Part shown: piece by piece, positions 1 through 6,332 of the stretch | Layout of the letters: each line of letters opens with the position of its first letter | Position numbering within the stretch: the stretch's first letter is position 1 | Assembly: GCA_904501715.1 (NCBI GenBank) | Contig: CAJGCD010000037.1 | Coordinates: 1 to 16,067, forward strand | Origin: an uncultured Clostridia bacterium | Lineage (GTDB): Bacteria; Bacillota; Clostridia; Oscillospirales; CAG-272 | Direction of reading: 5' to 3' | DNA: 16,067 nucleotides | The notes under the pieces: model-generated | What the model saw: only the letters and a program-made list of their open reading frames with translations | Told to the model about the DNA's origin: nothing | Database searches by the model: none | Program-made: the position numbers and the translations under genes

Positions 1-56
1 GAACCCGGGACCCACTGATTAAGAGTCAGTTGCTCTACCAACTGAGCTAAAGGTGC
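1..56 (-). tRNA. tRNA-Lys (anticodon CTT), 3' part outside window
   Basis: Read on the minus strand the gene begins GCACCTTTAGCTCAG. It shows a seven-base acceptor 5' strand, a D arm (GCTC/GAGC), an anticodon stem ACTGA/TCAGT around the loop CTCTTAA (anticodon CTT at plus positions 21-23), a five-base variable region and the 5' strand of the T stem running into TTC. The window ends in the T loop, so the 3' acceptor strand cannot be checked. The anticodon reads lysine codon AAG. It is preceded by its own consensus promoter. Confidence 0.95.
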
Positions 57-74
57 TTTTTTCGCAACGGGAAT

Positions 75-103
75 ATTATATCACACCAAACTCAGTTTGT
101 CAA
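75..103 (-). promoter_or_regulatory. Perfect-consensus sigma-A promoter of tRNA-Lys
   Basis: On the minus strand TTGACA (98-103) and TATAAT (75-80) are separated by 17 nt, and the -10 is extended (TGA directly before TATAAT). The predicted transcription start near 68 lies about 12 nt before the tRNA 5' end. Both hexamers match consensus exactly, as expected for a stable RNA gene. Confidence 0.88.
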
Positions 104-122
104 TACCTATTTTTAAAAATAT

Positions 123-821
123 TTAATTTTTTATCAAATTTTTCTCTTTCATTTTTCTTGCCATATATACTATGGGTGTATCAAGCAGACTGGTGAAGAT
201 ATATATGACGTAGCTGGATATCATAATTGCTACAAATGTTGCCATATCATACATTCCAAGGAAAGCAATACTTGTAAACAAGACAGTATTTACTATCTGT
301 GATATAAGCGTAGAACCGTTGTTTCGCAGCCAAAGGAACCTTCTCGACTCTCCGCGTTTAGATGTAAACTTCCACCATGCATGATACAGCCATACATCAA
401 ATCTTTGCGAAATTGCATATCCCAAAGTACTTGCAAGCATAAGGCGAGGGGTCTTTGAGAATATCTGCTTTATAGCAGGCATTGCCGTATCGGATGGAGA
501 AGGTGTGTAAAGCATCCACAATCCCGTAAATATGAGCATCGCAATGGATGCAAAAATTCCTATATGCACAGCTTTCGTGGCATCTTCCTTACTCTCATTT
601 TCGCTCAAAATATCGGTCACAAGATAGGTAGATGCGAACATTACGTTTCCAAGCGTCTGTTCCATTCCAAAGGCATCTACTAAAATAAGCACCTCAATAT
701 TTGCTAATACAGTCGCTACTACCGTGAAAGCAAACAACCCCTGCTTTCCAAACATTTTGTAAGCCACTAAAACGGCTCCGTATATGACCACTACCGAAAC
801 CAATAAAATTATCTCGTTCAT
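123..821 (-). CDS. VUT/YhhQ-family queuosine precursor transporter
   Basis: This is an integral membrane protein of 232 residues with about six hydrophobic segments. It matches the VUT/YhhQ family (Vut_1), whose characterised members import queuosine precursors such as preQ0/preQ1 across the cytoplasmic membrane. Family-like stretches include TLGNVMFASTYLVTDILSE around residues 57-75, a central ASTLGYAISQRFDVWLYH segment and the later LRNNGSTLISQ segment. The open frame can be extended to 869. The ATG at 821 is preferred because GGAGGAAAG lies directly before it and the longer frame would run through the leader terminator. The leader carries a preQ1-I-like riboswitch and terminator, which fits a precursor importer repressed when the precursor is abundant. 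No strong terminator follows; the tRNA-Lys promoter starts within 20 bp of the stop codon. Which precursor it carries cannot be read from sequence. Confidence 0.9.
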   Translation of the reverse strand: MNEIILLVSVVVIYGAVLVAYKMFGKQGLFAFTVVATVLANIEVLILVDAFGMEQTLGNVMFASTYLVTDILSENESKEDATKAVHIGIFASIAMLIFTGLWMLYTPSPSDTAMPAIKQIFSKTPRLMLASTLGYAISQRFDVWLYHAWWKFTSKRGESRRFLWLRNNGSTLISQIVNTVLFTSIAFLGMYDMATFVAIMISSYVIYIFTSLLDTPIVYMARKMKEKNLIKN

Positions 822-841
822 CTTTCCTCCAAGAGGGCAAA

Positions 842-866
842 CAAAAAACACGCCTACGAAGCGTGT
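842..866 (-). terminator. Leader terminator of the preQ1 riboswitch
   Basis: On the minus strand ACACGC and GCGTGT (861-866 and 848-853 on plus) enclose the loop TTCGTAG and are followed by a run of U. It lies between the aptamer and the transporter's ribosome binding site, so it is an expression-platform terminator rather than a gene end. Its loop can also pair with the aptamer tail (CTACG with CGTAG), giving an antiterminator alternative. Confidence 0.8.
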
Positions 867-871
867 CATTA

Positions 872-914
872 GCCCGTAGTTTTGTTTAAGGACAGGATGG
901 TTACGAACTGTCCG
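872..914 (-). promoter_or_regulatory. preQ1-I-type riboswitch aptamer
   Basis: Read on minus, stem GGACAG/CTGTCC (908-913 with 890-895) holds the loop TTCGTAACCATC and is followed by the A-rich tail TTAAACAAAACTACGGG. The small hairpin, a C-containing loop and an A-rich tail whose 3' end pairs back into the loop are the hallmarks of preQ1-I. The tail resembles the UUAACAAAACAAGG tail of the Thermoanaerobacter aptamer as I remember it. Loop TTCGTA can pair with tail TACGGG (two G-U pairs) as the pseudoknot. It sits between a strong promoter and a VUT-family transporter, a typical target. A covariance-model search (Rfam PreQ1) would confirm it. The subtype is inferred by eye. Confidence 0.82.
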
Positions 915-929
915 TTATTAACAATCAAG

Positions 930-958
930 ATTGTATCATATTTTCAGCAAAAAGTCAA
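930..958 (-). promoter_or_regulatory. Promoter of the preQ1 leader / transporter
   Basis: On the minus strand TTGACT (953-958), a 17-nt spacer and TACAAT (930-935) give a near-consensus sigma-A promoter. Transcription would start near 923, about 10 nt upstream of the riboswitch stem. It lies in the divergent intergenic region shared with rubrerythrin. Confidence 0.82.
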
Positions 959-1026
959 TACCGAAGAATAATTTTTTTCAAAATGGCAAAAATAATATCA
1001 GTAAAAATTACCTAAAGGAGATAAGT

Positions 1027-1590
1027 ATGGAAAAAGAATATCAGCCCTACGTCACCCCCGATGCCCTCAAGGGCACAAAAACCGAGCAAAATCTTCACAC
1101 CGCTCTTTCGGGCGAAGCGCAGGCGTATATCCGCTACAAGCTTTTTGAGGCAAAGGCAAAGCAGGACGGATTTGTTGATATATCCAAAATATTCTGTGAA
1201 ACTGCCGACAACGAAAAGGAGCACGCGGAGATATGGTTTAAATATCTTGGCGGCTGGGGCACGACCGAGAAAAATCTTGAAACCGCCGCGGGAGGAGAGC
1301 ATTTTGAATGGGAGACCATGTACGCTCAGTTTGCCGAGGAAGCAAGAAACGAGGGCTTTGGTGAGCTTGCCGCCCTCTTTGAGAGAGTTGCCTCTATCGA
1401 AAAGCAGCACGAGGCAAGATACGAAAAGCAGCGTCAAAAGATACTTGACGGAAAAGCATTCACTTCAGAGTCCGAGGAAACGGAATGGATATGCCTTTAT
1501 TGCGGATACGTCGTCAAGGGCAAAACGCCTCCCCCTATGTGTCCTACCTGTCAAAAGCCTCAAGGCTACTTTAAAGAAAAGTGTGAGTAA
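1027..1590 (+). CDS. rbr: Rubrerythrin
   Basis: This is a cytoplasmic non-haem diiron protein that reduces hydrogen peroxide in anaerobes, with electrons arriving through its rubredoxin-like domain. The 187 residues comprise a ferritin-like four-helix domain (about 15-140) with ligands including E30, the ExxH at E63-H66, E104/E105 and the ExxH at E125-H128. A C-terminal rubredoxin-like domain follows, with CxxCG at C156/C159 and CxxC at C172/C175. Length and order are as in classical rubrerythrins. The ATG at 1027 is chosen because AAAGGAG sits six bases upstream; the frame is open further upstream but that extension is A/T-rich and not conserved-looking. It is transcribed alone, divergent from the transporter. 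I see no convincing promoter in 960-1010, so its regulation cannot be stated. Confidence 0.95.
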   Translation: MEKEYQPYVTPDALKGTKTEQNLHTALSGEAQAYIRYKLFEAKAKQDGFVDISKIFCETADNEKEHAEIWFKYLGGWGTTEKNLETAAGGEHFEWETMYAQFAEEARNEGFGELAALFERVASIEKQHEARYEKQRQKILDGKAFTSESEETEWICLYCGYVVKGKTPPPMCPTCQKPQGYFKEKCE

Positions 1591-1630
1591 AGTAAAATCG
1601 GAGTGCCTTATACGGCTCTCCGATTTTACT
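1591..1630. terminator. Bidirectional terminator between rbr and GH2 gene
   Basis: A perfect 13-bp inverted repeat, AGTAAAATCGGAG and CTCCGATTTTACT, with a 14-nt loop lies right after the rubrerythrin stop and 9 bp before the end of the convergent GH2 gene. A/T-rich arm ends supply U-rich 3' sides on both strands, so it probably ends both transcripts. Confidence 0.82.
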
Positions 1631-1638
1631 TATATAAA

Positions 1639-3390
1639 TTAATCCTCAATAACAGCCTTCTTGCCGAATACTGCCGCGTATTTCTCCGCGGGGAACTTGA
1701 ACTGTCTGTCATAGGTCAGCACACCGTTCTGCTCCTGCTCAACGTCGGTAAGCTGAGTATAGCAGTAAGCGAAGATGTCCTTATTATCAAGAAGAGCGTC
1801 GGTAAGTCCCTTAAGTCTCTCGAAGAATTCATCCTCGCTCTTGACCGATTCGCCGTAGCCCCAAGCTGAAGAATCCTCGCCCATTACCCACTTTATTCCG
1901 CCGTATTCGCTGACGAAGATAGGAAGATGTGTCTTGCATATCTGTCTGTTCGGGTTGATTCTGTAAAGCTGGTCGCGTACTATTCCCTTTTCTATCTCGG
2001 AATAGTTGTATGCAAACTTCTCGGGATTCTGCTCGTAGTCGTGAACGTCGTGAACGTCGGTTCTCTCGGTAGGATAAGAGCCGCTGGAGGTGATCACGGG
2101 ACGGGTCTTATCAAGCGCCTTGGTAACGTCATAGACCGTGTCAAGGAGCTTGTTGCTCTGCTGTCTGCCGTTCTTATCCCACGTCTCGTTGGTAGGACAC
2201 CAGCCTATGAGAGCGGGGTGTGAGAAGTCTCTCTCTACCTCCTCTATCCATTCGGGAAGGATATTGTATATGTTCTCATCAAGGGTGGTATCAAGTCCCC
2301 AGTTACCCGTCTCGCCCCAGACCATATATCCAAGTCTGTCCGCGTGGTAAAGGAAGCGAGGCTCAAATACCTTCTGGTGAAGTCTTGCGCCGTTAAATCC
2401 GCAGGACATAGAAGCCTTTATATCAAATATCAGCGCATCGTCACTGGGAGCGGTGATTATTCCGTCGGGATAGAAGCCCTGGTCAAGTACAAATCTTCCA
2501 AACACGGTCTTGCCGTTTATCTGCAAGCCCTTTTCTCTTGTGAGCGCTACCTCGCGAAGTCCGAAGTATCCATCCATTACATCGGTCACGCCGTCCTTCT
2601 CAAGCTCAAAGGTAAGGTCGTAAAGTCTGCCCTGACCTACCTCCCAAAGATGCTTCTCGGAAAGAGCGATATTTACGTTGGTGGAAAGCGAAGCAACGGT
2701 AGCCACAGCCTCACCCATAGGCTTACCCTCATAGCTTGCCTTAACGCGGAGAGTACCGCCTACTGCCGCATCACTGGTCAGAACGTCCAGCGCCACCGAG
2801 GAATTGGAAATATTGGCGTATACCTTGTAGCTCTTTACGTAAGCCGCCTCTACCGCCTCAAGCCATACTGTCTGCCATATTCCCGTAGTACGTGTATAAT
2901 AGCATCCGTAGGAATTGAGCCGGTGGCTCTGCTTACCCGATATCTGACGCTCGGAGCGAATATCGTCCTCAACGTAGACTGTAACGTAGTTTCCGTCCTC
3001 GCAAAGATAATCGGTTATATCAAACTGGAAGGAGGTATAACCGCCTCTGTGGTCGCCTACCTTCTTTCCGTTTACGTAAACGGTAGTAGCGTAGTCCGCA
3101 GCGTCAATGTGGAATATGACTCTCTTGCCCTTCCACTCTGCGGGAATATCAAGCTCCTTGCAATACCATACGGCATTAATGAAATCTGTATATCCCACGC
3201 CTGACAGGACGCTCTCGGGAGAAAAAGGCACGGTTATCTTTGTGTCAAGAGCTCTGCGCTCATAGAATTTCTTGAAAATGCCGCACTTTCCGTTGTCCAT
3301 TTCGAAATCCCACGTACCGTTAAGGTTTATCCACGACTCTCTCCTTCGGTCAGGACGGGGATGCTCACATCTTGGAATGTTGTTGCTCAT
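1639..3390 (-). CDS. Glycoside hydrolase family 2 (beta-galactosidase-like)
   Basis: This predicted cytoplasmic retaining beta-glycosidase has 583 residues and no signal peptide. It has the GH2 layout: a jelly-roll sugar-binding domain (about 10-185, starting HPRPDRRRESWINLNGTWDF), an Ig-like domain (about 185-275) and a TIM barrel (about 285-580). The catalytic acid/base is E402 in CPTNETWD and the nucleophile is E495 in FVSEYGG. Near the C-terminus the sequence is EQEQNGVLTYDR. The NxK carboxylate-binding motif of beta-glucuronidases is not seen there, so glucuronidase is less likely and beta-galactosidase or another beta-glycoside is favoured; substrate is open. The ATG at 3390 has GAGAGG eight bases upstream; an in-frame start at 3432 lacks one. 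It follows the CBM9-like gene by 49 bp in the same direction, so the two probably form an operon. Confidence 0.92.
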   Translation of the reverse strand: MSNNIPRCEHPRPDRRRESWINLNGTWDFEMDNGKCGIFKKFYERRALDTKITVPFSPESVLSGVGYTDFINAVWYCKELDIPAEWKGKRVIFHIDAADYATTVYVNGKKVGDHRGGYTSFQFDITDYLCEDGNYVTVYVEDDIRSERQISGKQSHRLNSYGCYYTRTTGIWQTVWLEAVEAAYVKSYKVYANISNSSVALDVLTSDAAVGGTLRVKASYEGKPMGEAVATVASLSTNVNIALSEKHLWEVGQGRLYDLTFELEKDGVTDVMDGYFGLREVALTREKGLQINGKTVFGRFVLDQGFYPDGIITAPSDDALIFDIKASMSCGFNGARLHQKVFEPRFLYHADRLGYMVWGETGNWGLDTTLDENIYNILPEWIEEVERDFSHPALIGWCPTNETWDKNGRQQSNKLLDTVYDVTKALDKTRPVITSSGSYPTERTDVHDVHDYEQNPEKFAYNYSEIEKGIVRDQLYRINPNRQICKTHLPIFVSEYGGIKWVMGEDSSAWGYGESVKSEDEFFERLKGLTDALLDNKDIFAYCYTQLTDVEQEQNGVLTYDRQFKFPAEKYAAVFGKKAVIED

Positions 3391-3439
3391 TGTAATATCC
3401 TCTCTTTTTATATATTTCGCGTCGCTCCGCAACGCATAT

Positions 3440-4039
3440 TTACAGCTCTATGGTCCCGAAAAATTCGGGTCTGTGATAATCGGGGGCATCCACCTCAACC
3501 TCCGACCATACTGCGTAATGCACGTGGTCGGTCATATCCCCGCACTTGTAAAGGTTACCCTTACAGGGAGTGGAAACATTTTTGAAATGCTCTTCGAGGA
3601 AGCTATCGGGGATATAGAATTTCAGGGTCCAATCCCCCTCGTTGGCGTAGGATACGATGCTGAACACCTTTCTGTCGGTATCAAGAAGCCTTCTTTCCTG
3701 CCTTCCGCTGCCCAATCCGAGATGAAGCACCCCCTTGGGATTAAACTCAAAATTAAGATATCTTTCGTCCGAGCTGTCGGGCTTGATGAAGAATTCCATA
3801 CAGCTATCGGTATAGACGTCCCCGTTTTGAGTATCGCACTCCGCGCGCAAATTTTTCTCTTCTGTGTGCATCAATACGCTTATTCCTTGGGGACCGCGGA
3901 GCATCATAAACGTGGTGTCGGGAGCCTTTACGTACTCCCTCCATCTGTTTATATCTATATGCCCAAGCTCCGCTCTATCCCACTCGGGAGAGCCTATCTC
4001 GGGGTCGATGATATCTGTCCTTGCCGCCTTGTATCTCAT
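3440..4039 (-). CDS. CBM9-like carbohydrate-binding protein, stand-alone
   Basis: The 199-residue protein resembles the family 9-like carbohydrate-binding module (CBM9/DOMON-like beta-sandwich). It has the usual alternation of DTTFMMLRG, GISVLMHTEE, DVYTDSCMEFFIKP, LNFEFNPKGVLHLG and WTLKFYIP. The pattern 'DSCMEFFIKP...YLNFEFNP' is typical of these domains. There is no signal peptide, membrane segment or catalytic domain, so it appears to be a free cytoplasmic domain. AAGGAG lies just upstream of the ATG. It is the first gene of a two-gene unit with the GH2 enzyme and reads from two stacked promoters. A role in holding or presenting sugar substrate to the GH2 enzyme is inference from the context. 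Confidence 0.75.
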   Translation of the reverse strand: MRYKAARTDIIDPEIGSPEWDRAELGHIDINRWREYVKAPDTTFMMLRGPQGISVLMHTEEKNLRAECDTQNGDVYTDSCMEFFIKPDSSDERYLNFEFNPKGVLHLGLGSGRQERRLLDTDRKVFSIVSYANEGDWTLKFYIPDSFLEEHFKNVSTPCKGNLYKCGDMTDHVHYAVWSEVEVDAPDYHRPEFFGTIEL

Positions 4040-4067
4040 AAAAAGCTCCTTCTAATATTTTAAAATC

Positions 4068-4096
4068 ATTGTAGCATATACCACGGCGAAAGTCAA
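4068..4096 (-). promoter_or_regulatory. Proximal promoter of the CBM9-GH2 operon
   Basis: On minus, TTGACT (4091-4096), a 17-nt spacer and TACAAT (4068-4073) lie about 30 bp before the start codon. Hexamers and spacing are the same as those of the preQ1 leader promoter. Confidence 0.8.
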
Positions 4097-4118
4097 GGAT
4101 AAACTAATAAATATTCAC

Positions 4119-4147
4119 CGCATAGTACTCATCTTCAAATTTGTCAA
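4119..4147 (-). promoter_or_regulatory. Possible distal promoter of the CBM9-GH2 operon
   Basis: On minus, a perfect -35 TTGACA (4142-4147) is followed at 17 nt by TATGCG (4119-4124), a weaker -10. It is 51 bp upstream of the proximal promoter. A second TTGACA on the plus strand (4155-4160) makes a back-to-back inverted repeat with it. Confidence 0.5.
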
Positions 4148-4223
4148 CACTTTTTTGACAGCATAACTTCACAAAATCCTCATTTTTTCGCTTTTTGCCA
4201 TAAAAATTTTTTCATATTATCTA

Positions 4224-4252
4224 TGGACAAAAAGCCTTTTTTGTGATATAAT
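4224..4252 (+). promoter_or_regulatory. Promoter of the NahK-like kinase gene
   Basis: TGGACA (4224-4229), a 17-nt spacer and TATAAT (4247-4252) with the extended -10 element TGA directly upstream. The predicted start near 4259 leaves a leader of about 30 nt before the ATG at 4290, which supports that start over the one at 4266. Confidence 0.82.
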
Positions 4253-4289
4253 TACTCTTAAAATTATGCAGCGAAAGGAATTTATACAT

Positions 4290-5387
4290 ATGGAATTTGT
4301 AAGCCCCGCAGTATTTGAGGCAGTGGCAGCTTTTTTTGAGATATCCCCCAAAAGCGTTGAGCCTTACGGCAACGGACACATAAACAGCACCTTTCTCGTA
4401 ACCGCCGACAGTAAAAGATATATACTTCAAAAGGTCAACTCCAACGTTTTCAAAAAGCCCCACGAGGTAATGAAAAATATTATGGACGTTACCTCTCATA
4501 TCCGCGCAAAAGCAATAAGCAACGGGCTTGACCCCGCCAGAGTTACGCTCACCGTCATCAACACGCGCGGTGGGAAGCCGTATTTCGACTCCCCCGACGG
4601 AATGTGCTGGCGTCTTTATGAATTTGTGGAGAACACTGTTGCTCCCGAAAAGGTGGAGTGCGCTCAGGATTTTTACAATTGCGCCTTTGCCTTTGGCGTG
4701 TTCCAACAGCAGCTTGCCGATTATCCCGTGAGCCAGCTGTTTGAAACTATCCCAAACTTCCACAACACTCCGTGGAGATACGAAAACCTTGTCAAGGCAA
4801 TAGAGGCGGATAAGGCAGGCAGAGCCCTTACCGTACTGCCCGAAATAGAATTCGCAAAGGCTCGCAAAGAATTTTGCAAGACCTTGGAAAAGGCTCACGC
4901 GGCGGGCGAGCTTCCCTTGCGCGTTACTCACAACGACACAAAGCTTAACAACATTCTTTTCGATGACAAAACAGGCGAGGCAGTCTGCGTCATAGACCTT
5001 GACACCGTTATGCCGGGATTTTCGGTAAATGATTTTGGCGACTCTATCCGCTTCGGTGCAAACACCGCCGTTGAGGATGAAACCGACCTTAGTAAAGTAT
5101 CTCTCGACCTTGAGCTTTTCCGCACCTTTGCTGACGGATTTATAAAGGGATGCGACGGAAAGCTTACAAAAAAGGAGCTTGAGCTTCTTCCCGTAGGCGC
5201 TATGATGATGACGCTTGAATGCGGAATGAGATTTCTCACCGACCATCTGGACGGCGACGTTTATTTCAAGATACACCGTGAGAATCACAATCTCGACCGT
5301 TGCCGCTGTCAGTTTGCTCTTGTTGCCGATATGGAGCGTAAGCTGCCCGAAATGAACGCGATTATAAAAGAGCTTGCAAGCAAATAA
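4290..5387 (+). CDS. NahK-like N-acetylhexosamine 1-kinase (APH-fold)
   Basis: The 365-residue protein has the aminoglycoside-phosphotransferase fold. Its motifs closely resemble N-acetylhexosamine 1-kinase of bifidobacteria, which phosphorylates GlcNAc/GalNAc at C1 in the cytoplasm. An N-lobe (about 20-115) begins EPYGNGHINSTF, the nucleotide-loop region. The catalytic loop is THNDTKLNNILF (D216 base, N220/N221) and the metal-binding loop is VIDLDTVMPG (D236/D238), followed by DFGDSIRFGANTAVEDE, a signature of this subfamily. The ATG at 4290 follows AAAGGA by 11 nt; the ATG at 4266 has no binding site and would leave a leader of only about 7 nt. It is a single-gene transcript between its own promoter and a strong terminator, with no lacto-N-biose phosphorylase or uridylyltransferase nearby. 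A related sugar-1-kinase specificity cannot be excluded. Confidence 0.82.
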   Translation: MEFVSPAVFEAVAAFFEISPKSVEPYGNGHINSTFLVTADSKRYILQKVNSNVFKKPHEVMKNIMDVTSHIRAKAISNGLDPARVTLTVINTRGGKPYFDSPDGMCWRLYEFVENTVAPEKVECAQDFYNCAFAFGVFQQQLADYPVSQLFETIPNFHNTPWRYENLVKAIEADKAGRALTVLPEIEFAKARKEFCKTLEKAHAAGELPLRVTHNDTKLNNILFDDKTGEAVCVIDLDTVMPGFSVNDFGDSIRFGANTAVEDETDLSKVSLDLELFRTFADGFIKGCDGKLTKKELELLPVGAMMMTLECGMRFLTDHLDGDVYFKIHRENHNLDRCRCQFALVADMERKLPEMNAIIKELASK

Positions 5388-5390
5388 TTT

Positions 5391-5424
5391 AAAAAGCCTT
5401 GAGGTTTTACCTCAAGGCTTTTTT
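5391..5424. terminator. Strong terminator, probably bidirectional
   Basis: AAAAGCCTTGAGG and CCTCAAGGCTTTT form a 13-bp perfect stem with a five-base loop, followed by T on plus and preceded by A on plus. It sits between the convergent kinase (ends 5387) and deacetylase (ends 5432) genes and can serve both. Confidence 0.92.
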
Positions 5425-5431
5425 GCAAGCG

Positions 5432-6232
5432 TTATTTTAAGATCACAGTCTGACCTGCGGGTATCTTTATCATATCAGTCTTGTTCTTCTCTACCCAAAC
5501 GTCTATGGACGAAGGGTTGTAGAATACCGTTTCGTCAGCCGATATCTGGAGCATACTCTGTGCCATCATATAATTGTATATTTCTATGTTGGTAGCGTAC
5601 CATATCTTATCGTTGCCCGCAAGCTTTGCTACAGCCTTTTCCATAAATGCCCAATCATCCTCGGTGCGAAGCTCATGGCTGTGTCCCCAGATGTAGAACA
5701 TAGGCGAGTGCCATATAGAGTCAAGATTGTTAAGAAAGCTATCGCACACCTCAAAAATACCTATATGGTGGCAGGTAGGATGCCATTCCATAAACCTTTT
5801 GGGAGTACCGAAGCCTCTTGTAGAATGCACCGTTCTGCTGTAAACTATACCGCAAGCCTCCATTGCTTTGATGGCGTCCTCGTCGTACGAGCCGCTGGGA
5901 TAGGACATTCCTATAATTGGGTATCCGAATATTTTTTCAAGAATTTTTCTGTCCTCAAGCGTTTCAAGAACGACCGTCTGTTGAGGACATCTTGCAGGCC
6001 AGCCGTGACGGAGCGTGTGACAAGCGACCTCATGACCTGCGTAGAGATTACGAAGTCTTTGTGCCTCCTCGTCGCTTATATTGATATAATTTATACCGTT
6101 CAAATGAAACGTAGACTTTACTCCGTATTTATTGAAAAGCTCTATAAGTCTTTCGTCATTGGCAGACCCGTCATCATAGCTGAACGTAACTACTCTTTTC
6201 TTTCCGCCGGGATATGCGTGAAACTGTACCAT
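5432..6232 (-). CDS. NodB-type polysaccharide deacetylase-like protein (CE4)
   Basis: The 266-residue protein has a NodB homology domain in its first about 230 residues. Motif 1 is TFSYDDG (D20 base, D21 metal ligand), motif 2 is CHTLRH (H72 and H76 metal ligands) and motif 3 is SYPSGSYDE (about 110-118); a late WGHSHE motif supplies a further histidine. CE4 enzymes remove N- or O-acetyl groups from sugars with a divalent metal. No signal peptide or membrane anchor is seen, unlike cell-wall deacetylases, so a soluble intracellular substrate is likely. A beta-rich C-terminal tail (about 230-266) extends past the barrel. AGGAGG lies nine bases before the ATG. It has its own promoter and shares the convergent terminator with the NahK-like kinase. 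The actual substrate is unknown. Confidence 0.85.
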   Translation of the reverse strand: MVQFHAYPGGKKRVVTFSYDDGSANDERLIELFNKYGVKSTFHLNGINYINISDEEAQRLRNLYAGHEVACHTLRHGWPARCPQQTVVLETLEDRKILEKIFGYPIIGMSYPSGSYDEDAIKAMEACGIVYSRTVHSTRGFGTPKRFMEWHPTCHHIGIFEVCDSFLNNLDSIWHSPMFYIWGHSHELRTEDDWAFMEKAVAKLAGNDKIWYATNIEIYNYMMAQSMLQISADETVFYNPSSIDVWVEKNKTDMIKIPAGQTVILK

Positions 6233-6260
6233 AGTGCACCTCCTAAAGTTTGATAAGCTT

Positions 6261-6289
6261 ATTATATCACAAAAAAATTTTCATTTCAA
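6261..6289 (-). promoter_or_regulatory. Promoter of the CE4-like gene
   Basis: On minus TTGAAA (6284-6289), a 17-nt spacer and TATAAT (6261-6266) with TGA just upstream. The 12 bases around the -10 (TTGTGATATAAT) are identical to those of the NahK-like kinase promoter. Confidence 0.85.
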
Positions 6290-6298
6290 TAGCTTCAC

Positions 6299-6325
6299 AA
6301 AAAAACGGGCATTGCCCGTTTTTTT
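6299..6325 (-). terminator. Terminator of the Gfo/Idh/MocA gene
   Basis: ACGGGC and GCCCGT with a three-base loop form a GC-rich stem flanked by seven A and seven T, giving a U run on the minus strand straight after the stem. It lies 7 bp after the oxidoreductase stop and just upstream of the next promoter. Confidence 0.9.
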
Positions 6326-6332
6326 ATTGCTT

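Noticed and set aside
108..121. AT-only palindrome TATTTTTAAAAATA after the transporter gene, as a terminator
   Set aside because: The stem has no G or C and no clear loop, so it would be too weak for a terminator.
822..869. N-terminal extension of the transporter (start at 869)
   Set aside because: The extension would be encoded by the riboswitch terminator; GGAGGAAAG directly precedes the ATG at 821.
921..934. Inverted repeat ACAATC-AA-GATTGT over the -10 region of the transporter promoter
   Set aside because: Six-base arms in AT-rich sequence, half made up by the -10 hexamer itself. With a riboswitch present there is no need for an operator; kept as chance unless conserved.
4221..5288. 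Long open frame (355 codons) on the minus strand
   Set aside because: It is antisense to the NahK-like kinase, which has a promoter, ribosome binding site and conserved motifs. The translated product is nondescript.
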